A stretch of 64,000 nucleotides of DNA from Hemileia vastatrix. Taxonomy: Eukaryota > Basidiomycota > Pucciniomycetes > Pucciniales > Zaghouaniaceae. The position numbers were made by a program, and so were the translations under genes. This document shows positions 20,542 to 31,709 of this stretch, in pieces (the first letter of the stretch is position 1; the number at the start of each line of letters is the position of its first letter). The notes beneath the pieces were generated by a model. That model saw only the letters and a list, made by a program, of their open reading frames with translations, did no database searches and was not told the origin of the DNA. The stretch is taken from positions 9,579,001 through 9,643,000 of the forward strand of contig JASXTE010000013.1 of the NCBI GenBank assembly GCA_030280995.1, written 5' to 3'.

Positions 20542-21718
20542 TGTCAGTATAGTCTAGTATATAAGTATGATATAATAGTGTTTATTTATGGTCCTACTAC
20601 TTATTTATAAATGATTTAGTGATTAAACCTCAGGGGAAGACTAATAGAATAGTTATACTCAAATAAAACTCACAATACTTGGATTTTAATGCGTGCTTAG
20701 TGGTGGAAAATAGATGTATAATATATAGTTATAGCTTATATAAAGATAATATCAACTTATAATAGCTTTATAATATATTTCTGAATGCTAATAATTGTAT
20801 TTTAGTGTTTGTTTGAATTGTAGTAATTGAATGATGATAAATAACCGTCAAAACCCTCCTTACTTATACCCAAATCCACTGGAGTGCACAGACCTTCAAT
20901 CCAGATGATGTCACTGCTATCCCCGGCAATTACAGCACTGTGAGGGCCCATCACCTCCCCATGGCGTCCACTTCAAGAAGTTTCAACACCCAGACCTCCA
21001 GTAAGGACCCTCCATCACTATTAATAATAACACTGATCCATAACATAAATAGAAAACCCAGATAAAAGCGGATACCATAAAGAAACAGGTAAAATAAGTA
21101 ATCAAAAAGAGATTTAATGAAACTAAAAGCATATAAAGGAAACAAATAAAATTTCCAATCCCCCAATAACATCCCCAAGAATCCATATTAACCCAGAAAC
21201 ATCCTTCCCACCCATAAATCCATGAATAACCATCCAAGGAAGTAATTTCAGTTGTCCAAACTGGGTGTATGCGCCTGATATAGGTGTCTATGCTTCTGGA
21301 GGCGTTGTGAGTCCACTGATTTCGTCCATATGACCTAAAATAAGCAGAAAAACAAAGGTTATAGGCTATTAAGGGGCTAAAACCCACTTATATACCTAAA
21401 TATACATAATATACTGCATATTTCACTGAATATGAGATTTATGTATACATATAAGCTTATGTATGTCAATAATTACTTCATATCACTTAAGACAAGTATA
21501 TTATGACTCCATTAACACCTTAATAAATATTATTAGGCCATGGATAAGCTATTTAAACTATTATAAGTTATATAATAGAATAATAATTATATATATATAT
21601 AATAAAATACTATATATTATTATTTTAACCTTATTTTTGAGATATAAGATTAATCTACTTAAGGTTATCTTATTTTAAGCATAAGAAATACTCAGTCCTA
21701 AGGATATTTAGGCTGACA
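20542..21718 (-). repeat. 5' LTR of element A3
   Basis: 1177 bp, nearly identical to 12859-14036. A TATA-like TATATAAG (minus strand, near 21390) lies just upstream of the LTR ORF. The duplication ACTTT follows at 21719-21723. Confidence 0.95.
20983..21387 (-). CDS. LTR-encoded membrane-like protein, 134 codons (5' LTR copy)
   Basis: Same ORF as at 13301-13705, differing at a few residues and open over all 134 codons. Placed in the 5' LTR downstream of a TATA-like sequence, it would be the first ORF on an LTR-initiated transcript. The hydrophobic C-terminal half suggests membrane insertion. No homologue is recognised. Confidence 0.3.
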   Translation of the reverse strand: MGFSPLIAYNLCFSAYFRSYGRNQWTHNASRSIDTYIRRIHPVWTTEITSLDGYSWIYGWEGCFWVNMDSWGCYWGIGNFICFLYMLLVSLNLFLITYFTCFFMVSAFIWVFYLCYGSVLLLIVMEGPYWRSGC

Positions 21719-22620
21719 ACTTTGGTGATAAAAGTAAGCTCTAATATATATATCTCTTCTGTTTTCTACTCAGTGAATAAAAAGATATGTGTGTAAAAGT
21801 ATTTTTTATAATGTATTAGCCCTTTTTCTTCAAAATATGAAAAAAGACATAAAATGAAATATTATTAGAATGAATAGTAAAAAAATGGGTTGTTTGATTT
21901 CTATTTGTTTTTTTAAGTTAATTCCATTCCTGTTTCCATCCTATATAACATATTTATCATGTTTTATTTTTATTTATTTTTTAGAACAATATTACTTACC
22001 TCTCCATTCCTAACTTCTGTGTTAAATGAAAAATTATCTTCAATATTATTCTCCCATTAAAAATTTTTTTCTTCTCTCTAACACAATTATTTTCAAAATT
22101 TTAAACTTTTTCTTCTACTATCATAAACTCTCTGACCTTTTAAAAGCATCCCTACCTCTTTCCACTTCAAAGTCTTTCAGTAGTTTATATTCTAATGCAT
22201 TGGCATATCTATATTATTTTAGCTACATTAAAAAAACCTATCTCATAAAAAAATTTAATTCTTTTGATAATGTTTCATAATTATTTAAAAAATTTCTTCA
22301 AATTTTATGATGCCTTTTAAAATTTTTTTACTTTACTTCATTTTATTTTATTTGATCTGATTTTGCTTTATTTTACTCTATCATACTATATAATTCTGTA
22401 TTATTTTATATCATATTTCATTTCATCTCACTTACTATTATTCTATTTATTTACTTTATTTTTTTTATTTTTTTTATTTTAGTATATTTTGCTCCCTTAC
22501 ATCTTAATTTAATTTTTATTATCTTATTATATTTCAAAAGGTGATATTACATGTGCAAATAACAGTCTTTGAAATATCAAAATGAGCTGATGAACTCTTA
22601 TTTAAACCAATAGATAAGAG
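21719..22620. other. AT-rich DNA, no gene seen
   Basis: Mostly T-rich on the plus strand with poly-T and ATTTTA-like simple sequence. The short ORF at 22026-22280 is low-complexity and not called. Confidence 0.6.
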
Positions 22621-22642
22621 TACACAACCCAATTTCATGAAT

Positions 22643-22801
22643 GTGACCTCTGATCTACAGCTTTACATCAGATTTCTCCAACCATTTTTATGCATGTGTA
22701 ATCTGATCTATGGCTGTACATCAGAGTACCACATCCAATTTTTCACCTGTGAACTCTGATCTAAGGCCATACATCAGAGTTCACCAGCCAACTTTAACCA
22801 A
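22643..22801. repeat. Three 53-bp tandem units, each with a hairpin
   Basis: Units start at 22643, 22696 and 22749, exactly 53 bp apart. Each holds an imperfect palindrome around CTCTGAT...ATCAGAG. In the third the arms GTGAACTCTGAT and ATCAGAGTTCAC pair perfectly over 12 bp with a 12-nt loop. Confidence 0.85.
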
Positions 22802-25800
22802 CTAAATGCTTCTACATGGCTATATAAAAACATCCAATAAATTAAATAAAATGAATTAAATGATATCAAGACTTATTATAATGTATTTGAATATAAAAAA
22901 GACAGATAGATGGGTATGATAGCTAGAATTAAGAAAAGATAAATACAAATGGTATAAAATGAGATAAAACAAAATAAATTTTTATTATATATTTTGAAAA
23001 GAAATGTAAAAAAGTGCAATAAAATAAATTTATATAATACATAACCAAATTCAACTCAATATAATAAAATACAACTCAACACAATACAATCTAATTTTCT
23101 TTAATTTGAGCTCATATAATTAAATAAAATGAGTGTATTAAAATATAATAAAATTAAATCAATTTAATAAATTAGCTAATATAACATATAATCAATTTAT
23201 ACTGAATTTTATTTAATATTTTATTCAATTTAATTTTTAATATTTATACACAATTTTTTTTTGTATGCATATTCATTATTTCTGTTGGACGGTTGTCTAG
23301 AAGTAATAGGAAACAAAGGAAGAAGAAGAGGAAGAAGAGGAAGAAGAAGGGAATAGGACTAATGAAGACTATAGGACTTTGTAAGGGACTTGTAACGGAT
23401 TGTAATTATATATGAGTTTTGAAAGTAATTTCTCTCTCTGCTTAAACAATGCAATTAGATAATATTAAAAATAATCTCTTAATTCAACCTTTTAAATATA
23501 GTTTAATTATAATCCCTAATAAGGTAGTCACCACAAAGAAGTTATTACTTGTAAAATTAGTTGTATTTATTTATTAATAAAAATAAATTATGGTTTAATA
23601 GTTTTGATAAAGTAAGTAATGAGGATTCAGGGGATTAACTAATGCCTTTATATAGGCAAGGGGTCCTCTAAAGCGCCACAAAAACAGATAAATGAGAATA
23701 AAAAAAAGTAAAACAATAATTAAATAACTATAGCAATGATATAAGGGGGAAGATAAAACATGTAACAAACACCAGTAAGAGCTCATGTTTCCCACCACTT
23801 TAATCCCAAAAAAGATTTTTCAATTCAATTGAAACATTTAGATAAATTGAAACACAAGAGTAAAACATTTTAAGATAAAACAAGTATTATAATATAATGG
23901 AAACGGTAAAAAAATTACGTGAGGCATCAAGAATTATTCTACTTTAGAAATATAGTTAATTTAGTTAGTATAAAACATAAATAAAAATTGTTCCAACCAT
24001 TTTGATATTGTAATAACTATTTTGTGCTAAAACAATTAATTAATTTAATGAAATATCTAAATTAAAGTAGAAACTTAATATTGTTTATTAAGTAAGTGTT
24101 TTAACTTATTCATTAGTTTTCTGACACAATTAAGAATCAAAAAAGTGCCCAATAATTATGATTTATAAGGCATGTAGAATATAATTATTTAATTAGTTAA
24201 TTAATTAGATTATCCTTCTAAAATTATAATATGTAATTATAATATAAGATTATATTAATTAATCATTTATAAATATTATATAAATTAAAAAGGGCTTATA
24301 TATTATAGAATATAATATATTATTTACCTATTTAATTTTATTTACAATTTATATAGTAATAAAATATATATAACTCTTATTTTAATTTTTTATAATTTAG
24401 TTATGTAACTTTATTACTCCATATAATATAAATTTAAATACATAAATAAAACATAAAATTTTCCCTGTCTGAAGTCCAATAAAATGCTATAACATTTACT
24501 GGACTTCTGGTACAACCTGGCTGACAATTTCATTGCATATAAATATTCAATATGAATATTGAATGTGAATATGCAATATAATTTTCCATATGTGTATTCA
24601 ATATGAATTTTCATTTTACTATTCAATATGTATTTTTATGCATATTATTTTGGATGAATATTCAAAATTATTTTCATTAGATATATAAATTATCATTTTA
24701 CATTTACATACTGAATACCACTCAATAAGTTAATATTCAATTTCACTTTTTGTGACTCAAAATAATGTTACATGACTAAAAAACATTAAAAAGTGAATCA
24801 AAAAAAAATTCAATTTATAATAGTTCTCTGTAATGCATAGTTTTGAAAATTCTGGTAATTTTTTTCAAACAATATAAAATATTTAAATATAATTTTAAAT
24901 ATGTGTCAATCTATTTTAAATAAGTAATAAATTAGAGTAAAAATATCAATTGAAAAATTGAAGGTTTTAAATGAGTTTTCAGCTCCATCTTGAACTATAA
25001 TTTAAAATTCTGATTCAAAATTATGTGCTTAAGGTGCACAGTGTTTGGAATGATTACTGAAACTTTTTTCATTCAAAATTAAAGATAAGTTCATTTCACT
25101 TTCATTATGATACCACCAAAGATTCAGCTAGGTTTGCACAATAATTCAAGTTACTTTTTAAGCACATTTCAGTATGAGTTCCATAAAAGCTCAGTCGGAG
25201 TTCTATCTAAGTTCCATATGACTTCAAGTTGAGGACTTTCTAGCAAACCATCCCCAAATATTGCATGGTGTATATTACTATTCTATTTTTCTAATCTATT
25301 ATCATTTCTTTTCTCTCAATATTTATCTATTGTATATATTCTTCTACATTAAAGAATGTGTTCTCTTTTATATAACATATATGATCAGAACACTTCACCA
25401 ATGCCTTCTTCACCTACTGGTTCCCTTTAGAAAGTTCAGTTCTAGTCTAATTATATAAAATTTCAAACTAATAATCTTAGTATTCTAGGTAAAATGCCTG
25501 CATAAGTCTGTTTTCTAACTAATATTGCCTAAATGATTGTGTAAAGTATTATTATTAGCACTTACACACTACTTATATTTACAAACCCTACATTTCCTGA
25601 GATATTTAACTATATAGTAAGTTCTGTACCAACTTTTATACTTACTATAAAATTTCTGCTTTCTCTGAGATTTTTTACTTAAAGTGAAACCATAAGAGCT
25701 TTGGTTAGAGACATTCTTTGTTTAGTGTCTTAATTTTACTTTCTTAACTTTGAGAACTGCTTATAAACCCCCTCAATTATCTTATCATTTCCTATAACTG

Positions 25801-26409
25801 TGTTTGATTATCTTAGCATAGCTAATAAGCAACAGATACCTGTGAATCCTCTTTACATGCTTCTACACTTAGCTTAGGGTGAAACTTGTACCATCACTTG
25901 ATGCTACTTCATAAACCTATATTATCCTTTTAGCACTATTTAGGATTACCACAAATACATACTGTTCTCTTGTTTCATAGTCTTGTGTGTATTTTTCTTT
26001 ATTTTCTACTTGCCACAAAATATATATCCTTATTTAAATAAAATAAACTGAGTGCAGAGAATCTATCTTTTCTTTACTTTGAAGACCCCCTTTGTTTTTC
26101 ATTCATATCCATCTTTCATGACAAAACATTTGTTGCATTTGCTGTAAAATGAGCCAAGTGCTGAATTAATGCAGGATGAGTAACACAGTGGTCTGTTTCT
26201 GAAAGAGAGACTTTTATATGTTCTCAAAAATACAATGATTACATATAATACCTAGATCATGTGAGTTAAAAAAGTGTCATTCTCCATGAAAGACTTTCCT
26301 TCAAATGGAAAATTTTGACAAATTATGGTGAGCTTATATTTTTATTTTTAAGCAAAAAAAACTTTTGCAAGTAGAGAAGCTCATTTCATTCAGTTATAAA
26401 TTACCCAAA
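22802..26409. other. AT-rich intergenic DNA with simple repeats
   Basis: No convincing gene. It contains a GAAGAA-type purine run near 23316-23350. It also contains a diverged LTR-like stretch near 23590-23680, with CCTTGCCTATATAAAGG on the minus strand resembling the family B TATA region. Near 24535-24650 is an ATTCAATATGAAT-type palindromic repeat block. Short ORFs here are unsupported. Confidence 0.55.
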
Positions 26410-26548
26410 GTGTCCACCTGAATGATGGTTTGTTTCTGAGATTGACACTGTGTAATGCTATCATCCAGGTATTATATGTATACATGTGTATTCTTTGTTC
26501 ATTATAGAAGTATCCTTCTCAACAAAGGACAGTCATTCAGGTGGACAC
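26410..26548. repeat. Short inverted-repeat element, MITE-like
   Basis: GTGTCCACCTGAATGA at 26410-26425 is the exact reverse complement of 26533-26548, giving a 139-bp unit with 16-bp inverted ends. No clear target-site duplication is visible. Related text (GGTCTGTTTCTGA) near 26190 suggests a second, decayed copy. Confidence 0.6.
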
Positions 26549-27944
26549 ACTAGGTACTGTGTAAGAGCAAAATGAGTTTTTCCAATTTCCTTGATATTTG
26601 ATTTTTTTTAACCATAGAATTGAAAATACCCAAGACTTTTTCAAAATTGTTAACTTGAAGAGCAGTCAGATTCTGAGAAGGAAACTTTTAAAAGGTATAT
26701 CATCCAGATATAAGGGGGTATAAACAATTGCCAAATACACCTGGAAGACTTCAGTCTCAAAATACCATTTTAGGATGCAATCATGAATGACTGACTTGGG
26801 GTTGGCCATTTTTAAAATGAGATTAAATACTTCCAACATTTGAACCATTTCACAAAAACAACTCAACCCACCAATACACACATCCCCCCAGTCTACTACA
26901 CAAAAGATCCCATTTTTTATCTTTATCATCTCCTAAAATTATTACACTCCCTTTTTTTTACAATGGTGCATCCTTTTTCTCTTTTCATACTGTGTTCCAC
27001 CTGCTACTTTTCATTTTTTTTCTTTTTAACTAACATTTTTTATTAATCATCTCCTGACTAGAAATTTTGTCTTATTTTTTTTGAGGTGCATCCTTTTTAT
27101 CTTTTCTTACTATGCTCCATCTTACTAACCCACCCTTAAAACCCTCCAATTGCCTCTATCCCCTCTTTCTCCTCTCCTCCCCTCTTCCCTCACCTCTATC
27201 CCTTCCCCTTCCCCTTACACTTCCCATTTTTATTGCCTCCCTTCTCTCAAGAGATTAAGCTACAAATTAATACTCAAATAATAAATATTAAATTCAAATT
27301 CCAAAATAAATTTTTTGAATCATAATTTTTAAATAAATTTTAATAAGAAATTCTAAAGAAGAAATTTGAAACCAAATAAATTCACAGTTGAGGAAATTCA
27401 ATAAAATAAATTTGATATATACAACCTTTTAATTTGATTTTCATGTTTTTTGAAAAATATTTTTCAGAAGATTTGTAACAAATTTATTAAAGGTAAATGA
27501 ATGAATCAAAAGATTTTATCAACATCATATTAATTGTAGCAAGAATTTTGAAGATATAAGTTGAATTAAAATGAAAAAATGAAAATCAGACAAAATAAGA
27601 CAAAAATTAAAATTACAAAAATAAATGAGAGTTACTTTTTTTCTGTGCACAGAACCCAATACTTTTTTCATGTTTTTTATGTGAAAATTAGATAGTTTAT
27701 TTTATAAGAAATTATTTTAGATAATAATTAAAACTTATTTTTTAACTAATTGTTGAATATTTACTTATTTACTTATTAGTCTACTTAAAAAAGAGATTTT
27801 GATTATATAAAACTGTTATGAATTTTTTTTGAATTATTCCTAATTTATCTCATCATTTTTTACTTTGTATTAATTTGAATAACTATTCTTTTGATTTACT
27901 TTAGATAGAGGATGTAGAAGTAATAGGGAAGGGGATTTATTCCA
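26549..27944. other. AT-rich DNA with pyrimidine tract, no gene seen
   Basis: Contains two diverged copies of a GGTGCATCCTTTTT segment (near 26965 and 27086) and a C/T-rich tract at about 27140-27245. The ORF on the minus strand at 26666-26929 shows no motif I recognise. Confidence 0.5.
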
Positions 27945-28250
27945 GAGTAAAGTCAGGGAGGGGGGAGAGGATAGAGAAAAGAAGGAAGGGGAGTCCAGGA
28001 AATGAAGGAAAAATGGAAAGGGAGGAGAGGGGAGATAGGGGAGGGGATAGGGGCAAGAAGGAAGGGGAGTCCAGGCAATGAAGAAAAAGGGAAGTGGAGG
28101 ATATAGACGCAAGAGGGAATGAAAAAAGAGGTGATAGATGTCAAAGGGAATATAATGGGAGAAAAGGGAAGAAGGGGGAGGAGAGTGGAGGGTAGGTGAT
28201 AGAGGGAAGAGTGAAGGGAAGAGGGGGGGATAAGAGTAAGATTGAAGTAG
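27945..28250. repeat. Long polypurine tract
   Basis: About 300 nt almost free of pyrimidines on the plus strand, mostly GGA, GAA and GGG. It contains a direct repeat around GAAGGAAGGGGAGTCCAGG near 27980 and 28048. Minus-strand ORFs across it are Pro/Ser/Leu low-complexity artefacts. Confidence 0.85.
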
Positions 28251-28251
28251 A

Positions 28252-28844
28252 GTGTTGCTGGGAAACCTACACACAAGGTTGAGGATGATTCTGAAGTAAG
28301 TGAGATAAAAGGATGAGGGAAATTGAACTTTGAAGTACAGAGTATTACTTTGAGGAAGTGATTCAAAGATAGAACTGAGTAACTAAGAGTTGTTCCTAAT
28401 ATTCTTTAAGAAATAATTAGTGTATAATGTAGGGACACTAACTATTATGGTGAATCTCACAAAGGGTTGAAACTTAATAATCAAAGGGAAGATTTAAGTA
28501 TTTAGGACTCTAATAAAATTGATTATTAAGAGAGATAAGGGTAAATATAATAATAGCCTAATAAGTATTTAACTATTATCAAAAATATATTTTATAATTT
28601 AATTCTAGAGAAAGTCAAACCAAAGTAACCCACTTTAAATATCCTATTCCTCCTCACACTGACTTATTAATCAACCAGCCACCATATGACTCACAGACCC
28701 ATTTAACCCACTGGAGCTGCCAATTACTAATTAACCTAACCTTATAATCCTTCTTTCCCATTCCTACTTCCCAGACCTCCTAATTACCCTCAGACGCACA
28801 GTTACCCCTTTTGAATATTGCCTCCACTTTAGAGCTATAGCGCT
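28252..28844 (+). repeat. E-type repeat, CpG-decayed copy
   Basis: Aligns over several hundred bases with 62980-63540 (shared AACCTAC..ACAAGGT.GAGGATG, CTCACGAAGGGTTG/CTCACAAAGGGTTG, TTCCTCCTC.CA). CpG sites of the other copy are TG or CA here. It abuts the D-type LTR start at 28845. LTR-like or promoter-like nature is inference. Confidence 0.65.
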
Positions 28845-29480
28845 TTAGACAATCCTATAGTACTAGCTATAGGCCTTGACCAAGGGAGTTGGAGTAAAAC
28901 TGGAAAGAAAATCCCCTGTCCCTTTGAGAAATACCAGATGAGATTTATTTGCTACAGAAAATTAGAAACTGTTACTATACCCCTTCTAACACATTTCTTG
29001 ACTGCTTAACAAGTCAAGAAAGTAGCCTAAATTGACCACAGACAAAAGAGAACATGAAATGCTGAAAAATCCACAGCAGAAAACCAAAAAACTGTGCACT
29101 GCTTGCACGTAAAACAGCAATAATACTTTATGCAGGTTGCAAAGCTACACCAGAGAATCCAGCTGCCAAAGTTGAGTTAAGTGAAGAACTAACCTTGCAA
29201 CAAACACAGCCAATTGTGGCAAAAAAACAGTGAAAACTGAGTGAGAAACAATGATATAATTATCAGATGGTTGTATGATAATTAAGGTTGCCCCAAACTG
29301 ACTTATTCAGTATGTACACACAGACCACCACCTAAAAAGTCCATGCACAGCAACGAGTTTGGCCCTTTTGACAGCCAAATTGAGTTAAAAACCTCTAGAA
29401 ATGCTCCCCAGCCTTCTATAACCAAGGGGGGCAGGTTTCCCAACATCAGGTGGCCCGCCTAGAGGTGGCTATACCTCCCT
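28845..29480 (-). repeat. D-type LTR end, copy in D2
   Basis: Matches 56047-56690 and the reverse of 11340-11986, including GGCCTTGACCAAGGGAGTTGG and the CACAGCCAATTG(T/G)GG segment. Confidence 0.65.
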
Positions 29481-29957
29481 GAAGCAAGAAAACTACTAAA
29501 AACCTCAAATAAAGCCCAAAATACTTAGAAAAATCCACCATAACAATAAAAACCCTTAAAACACAAAATTAAGCTATGAAAACATTGTGACATAACATAT
29601 AGATCAAAATTAGCTCTACTTAATGGTACTAGGCACTTAACCCTAAGAATTAAGGTTAGTTCATAAGACACAAAAAACAAAATTAAACATCTATCTTTTA
29701 GAAATGAAAAGTGAGTAAATGACCCCTTAAAACTTGGAATATGAAAAATATCAAAAGAACATCAAATATAGAGAAAAACAGGGGTTATCCAATGGTAGCA
29801 CCCACATACCCATAGTCCCAATATTCACTGAATAAAAACTAAAATAAACCTAATTAAAACTCAACCAATTTCAATTAAGACATACAAAATCAGTGCCAAA
29901 AAGAACAACAAAGGCCTCTGCCAATGTTGGAACACCACATCCTCCCTCCAAATAAGA

Positions 29958-30483
29958 ATGTCCACATTCCCCTTTATCAGATCAACCATGTTCAGATTTT
30001 GTTCAAAATCTGCCTTTGACATGGGCCTTTTCCAATACTGCATTGACAACAATCTAATCTGCACCATCACACCACCAGCTCATCCATACAGAGCCTCCTG
30101 TGATGTCTTCCAATCCAGAAAGAAGACTTGTTTCAGACCTGATCCATTATCACCTCCAAGAGCTTCTCCTCCACCTCAACCTGGTCCTTCTTTCACCAGT
30201 ACCAAAATATCCAGGCCATCCATCCTGATACCCAGATTGGTCCACAAACTACACCCTTCAAAGAAGAGTGCCAACACCACTACAGCAGCCACTTCCACCA
30301 TGCTTGGTTCATCTTATGGTAAAAAATCTTTTATTCCTTCCTTCTAATTTTAAAACTGATGATTTCTCAGTTCCTCCATCTCCTGACAGTGATGATGACA
30401 ATGTAGGATCCATTAAAACACCAACACCTAACCACTTGCCCACCATTAATTACAAGTTCCAAATACACTCCTCTGAACAATAA
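29958..30483 (+). pseudogene. Cysteine-cluster protein (type 1), decayed copy
   Basis: Homologue of the gene at 10404-10905. The clusters now read FQYCIDNNLIC and CDVFQSRKKTC, so one cysteine of each is replaced by Phe. The intron acceptor AG is TG, so the two parts (to 30347, and 30268-30483 in another frame, ending in an acidic SDDDNVGS tail) cannot be joined normally. Clearly a relic of the same family. Confidence 0.6.
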
Positions 30484-30689
30484 CACCTTCTACAAAGCTA
30501 ATTCCAATCCACTCCTTCTAGAAATCCACAGGACCTTGAGAAAAGGAAACACCTCATCCACCAGTTCAAGACTAATTCTGAACACTTTTTTTTATCTCTT
30601 GATTCTCTTCTGCCACTTGACTCTTGATTGAGCTTTTGACTTAGAAATGATAAATTCTTGACCACTCTCCAGACTTCCTGAATGTAGCC

Positions 30690-31140
30690 AATCATAATAA
30701 ATTCCTTAGTTTACAGTCTTGGGGAAAACTCATCCTCAGTTTTAAGTCTTGGGGGACTAACAGCCCTCATTTTAAAGTCTTGGGGACTCAAAAACCCTCA
30801 GTTTATAGTCTTGAGGGACTAAAAACCTAAATCATAAAAACAGAACCAGAGATCAAACCATTAAAGATCAAAGAAATAAACTAACATACTGGGGTAACTG
30901 TCTTACAGAGAGGCCAGCTCATCAGTTACCCCCACACTTTCCTTAACTAAATTCAGAAACTCCCCCTTTAAATTCCCTCTGCCACAATATTACCAACACC
31001 ACATTATCATTTTATAGTCCTGAAGAAATTAACCAACCAACCATCCATCCTCAGTTCATAGTCTTGGGGGACTATATTGTTCTTCAGTGTAAACTCTTGA
31101 TGGACTGACCACAGTGTTCAGTTTAAAGTCTTGATGGAAT
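30690..31140. repeat. Degenerate 30-35 bp tandem repeats in D2
   Basis: Several copies of a motif like CAGTTTATAGTCTTGGGGGACT, the reverse complement of the D1 array, flanking the hairpin at 30891-30932. Confidence 0.65.
30891..30932 (-). promoter_or_regulatory. Conserved GTAACTG hairpin (D2 copy)
   Basis: GGGGTAACTG (30891-30900) and CAGTTACCCC (30923-30932) are a perfect 10-bp inverted repeat with a 22-nt loop. The same hairpin occurs 3' of integrase in D3 and D4. Confidence 0.6.
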
Positions 31141-31289
31141 TTTCACACTTTGCATAAAAAGAAAGAACCAATTCCATACACAAAACTCCGCAACTGCCCT
31201 ACTAAACTTCCACTTCTCTTCATCATCTACCCATCACTGATAAAATTTTTTTTATCTCTTTTCTCCTCATTGTTGACCCAACAAAGATC

Positions 31290-31709
31290 CTGGCCGGATA
31301 CCCAGATTTTGACCAATAAGACCTTCCTTGTTTAAATGCTCCCAAGGACTATTCTTGCAAACATTGTATCCACATGTGCAGACCTTGCACTTTCACTCTT
31401 CCAACTCCTGAGTATAAACCCTACAACAGGGCCTGTGATTCTTGCAACTCCAAAAAGAAAAAATGTGACAGAGACCCCAATTATCCTAAACCACCAAATT
31501 CATCTTCACACAAATAAATCTCTAGATCTCCTACCAGATCCCGGAACTTGGTCCTTCTGCCTCTTCTTTATCTCCAGCTCCATCCAGAAGATCACGCCTC
31601 TCTCTCCCCTGAACACTCTCCAAAAGATATGCTTTATCATCTCAAAAAACAGCCTTTATCTCTGAAAATTCCTCTCAAACAGCTTCAATATCAGCTCCCA
31701 GACTGCTAG
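31290..31709 (+). pseudogene. Cysteine-cluster protein (type 2), decayed copy
   Basis: Homologue of 8865-9594. The start codon is CTG and an in-frame TAA follows the first ten codons. The zinc-binding part is well kept: DYSCKHCIHMC and RACDSCNSKKKKCDRD with the C-X2-C-X3-C and C-X2-C-X6-C spacing. The Ser/Pro tail is interrupted and ends at the TAG also found in D1. Preservation of both clusters while flanks decay suggests they were the functional core. Confidence 0.6.

Larger units (their letters stand above)
12859..21718 (-). mobile_element. Complete family A Ty3/Gypsy retrotransposon A3
   Basis: An 8860-bp element with two 1.18-kb LTRs (TGTCAG...CTGACA) that differ at about 20 positions by my hand alignment. 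It is flanked by a perfect 5-bp duplication, ACTTT (12854-12858 and 21719-21723). Inside are a short lysine-rich ORF, a candidate -1 frameshift site, and a Gag-protease-RT-RNase H-integrase frame broken only by two in-frame TAA codons (18829-18831 and 15475-15477). A polypurine tract lies before the 3' LTR and a possible primer-binding site after the 5' LTR. LTR similarity points to a recent insertion. Confidence 0.96.

Noticed and set aside
22643..22801. CRISPR-like array
   Set aside because: Only three units with no unique spacers, in a eukaryotic context.
25261..25458. 65-codon ORF
   Set aside because: AT-rich, Tyr/Phe/Ile-biased, no conserved copy or motif.
27870..28366. Two minus-strand ORFs of about 135 codons
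   Set aside because: Pro/Ser/Leu low-complexity translations of the polypurine tract's complement.
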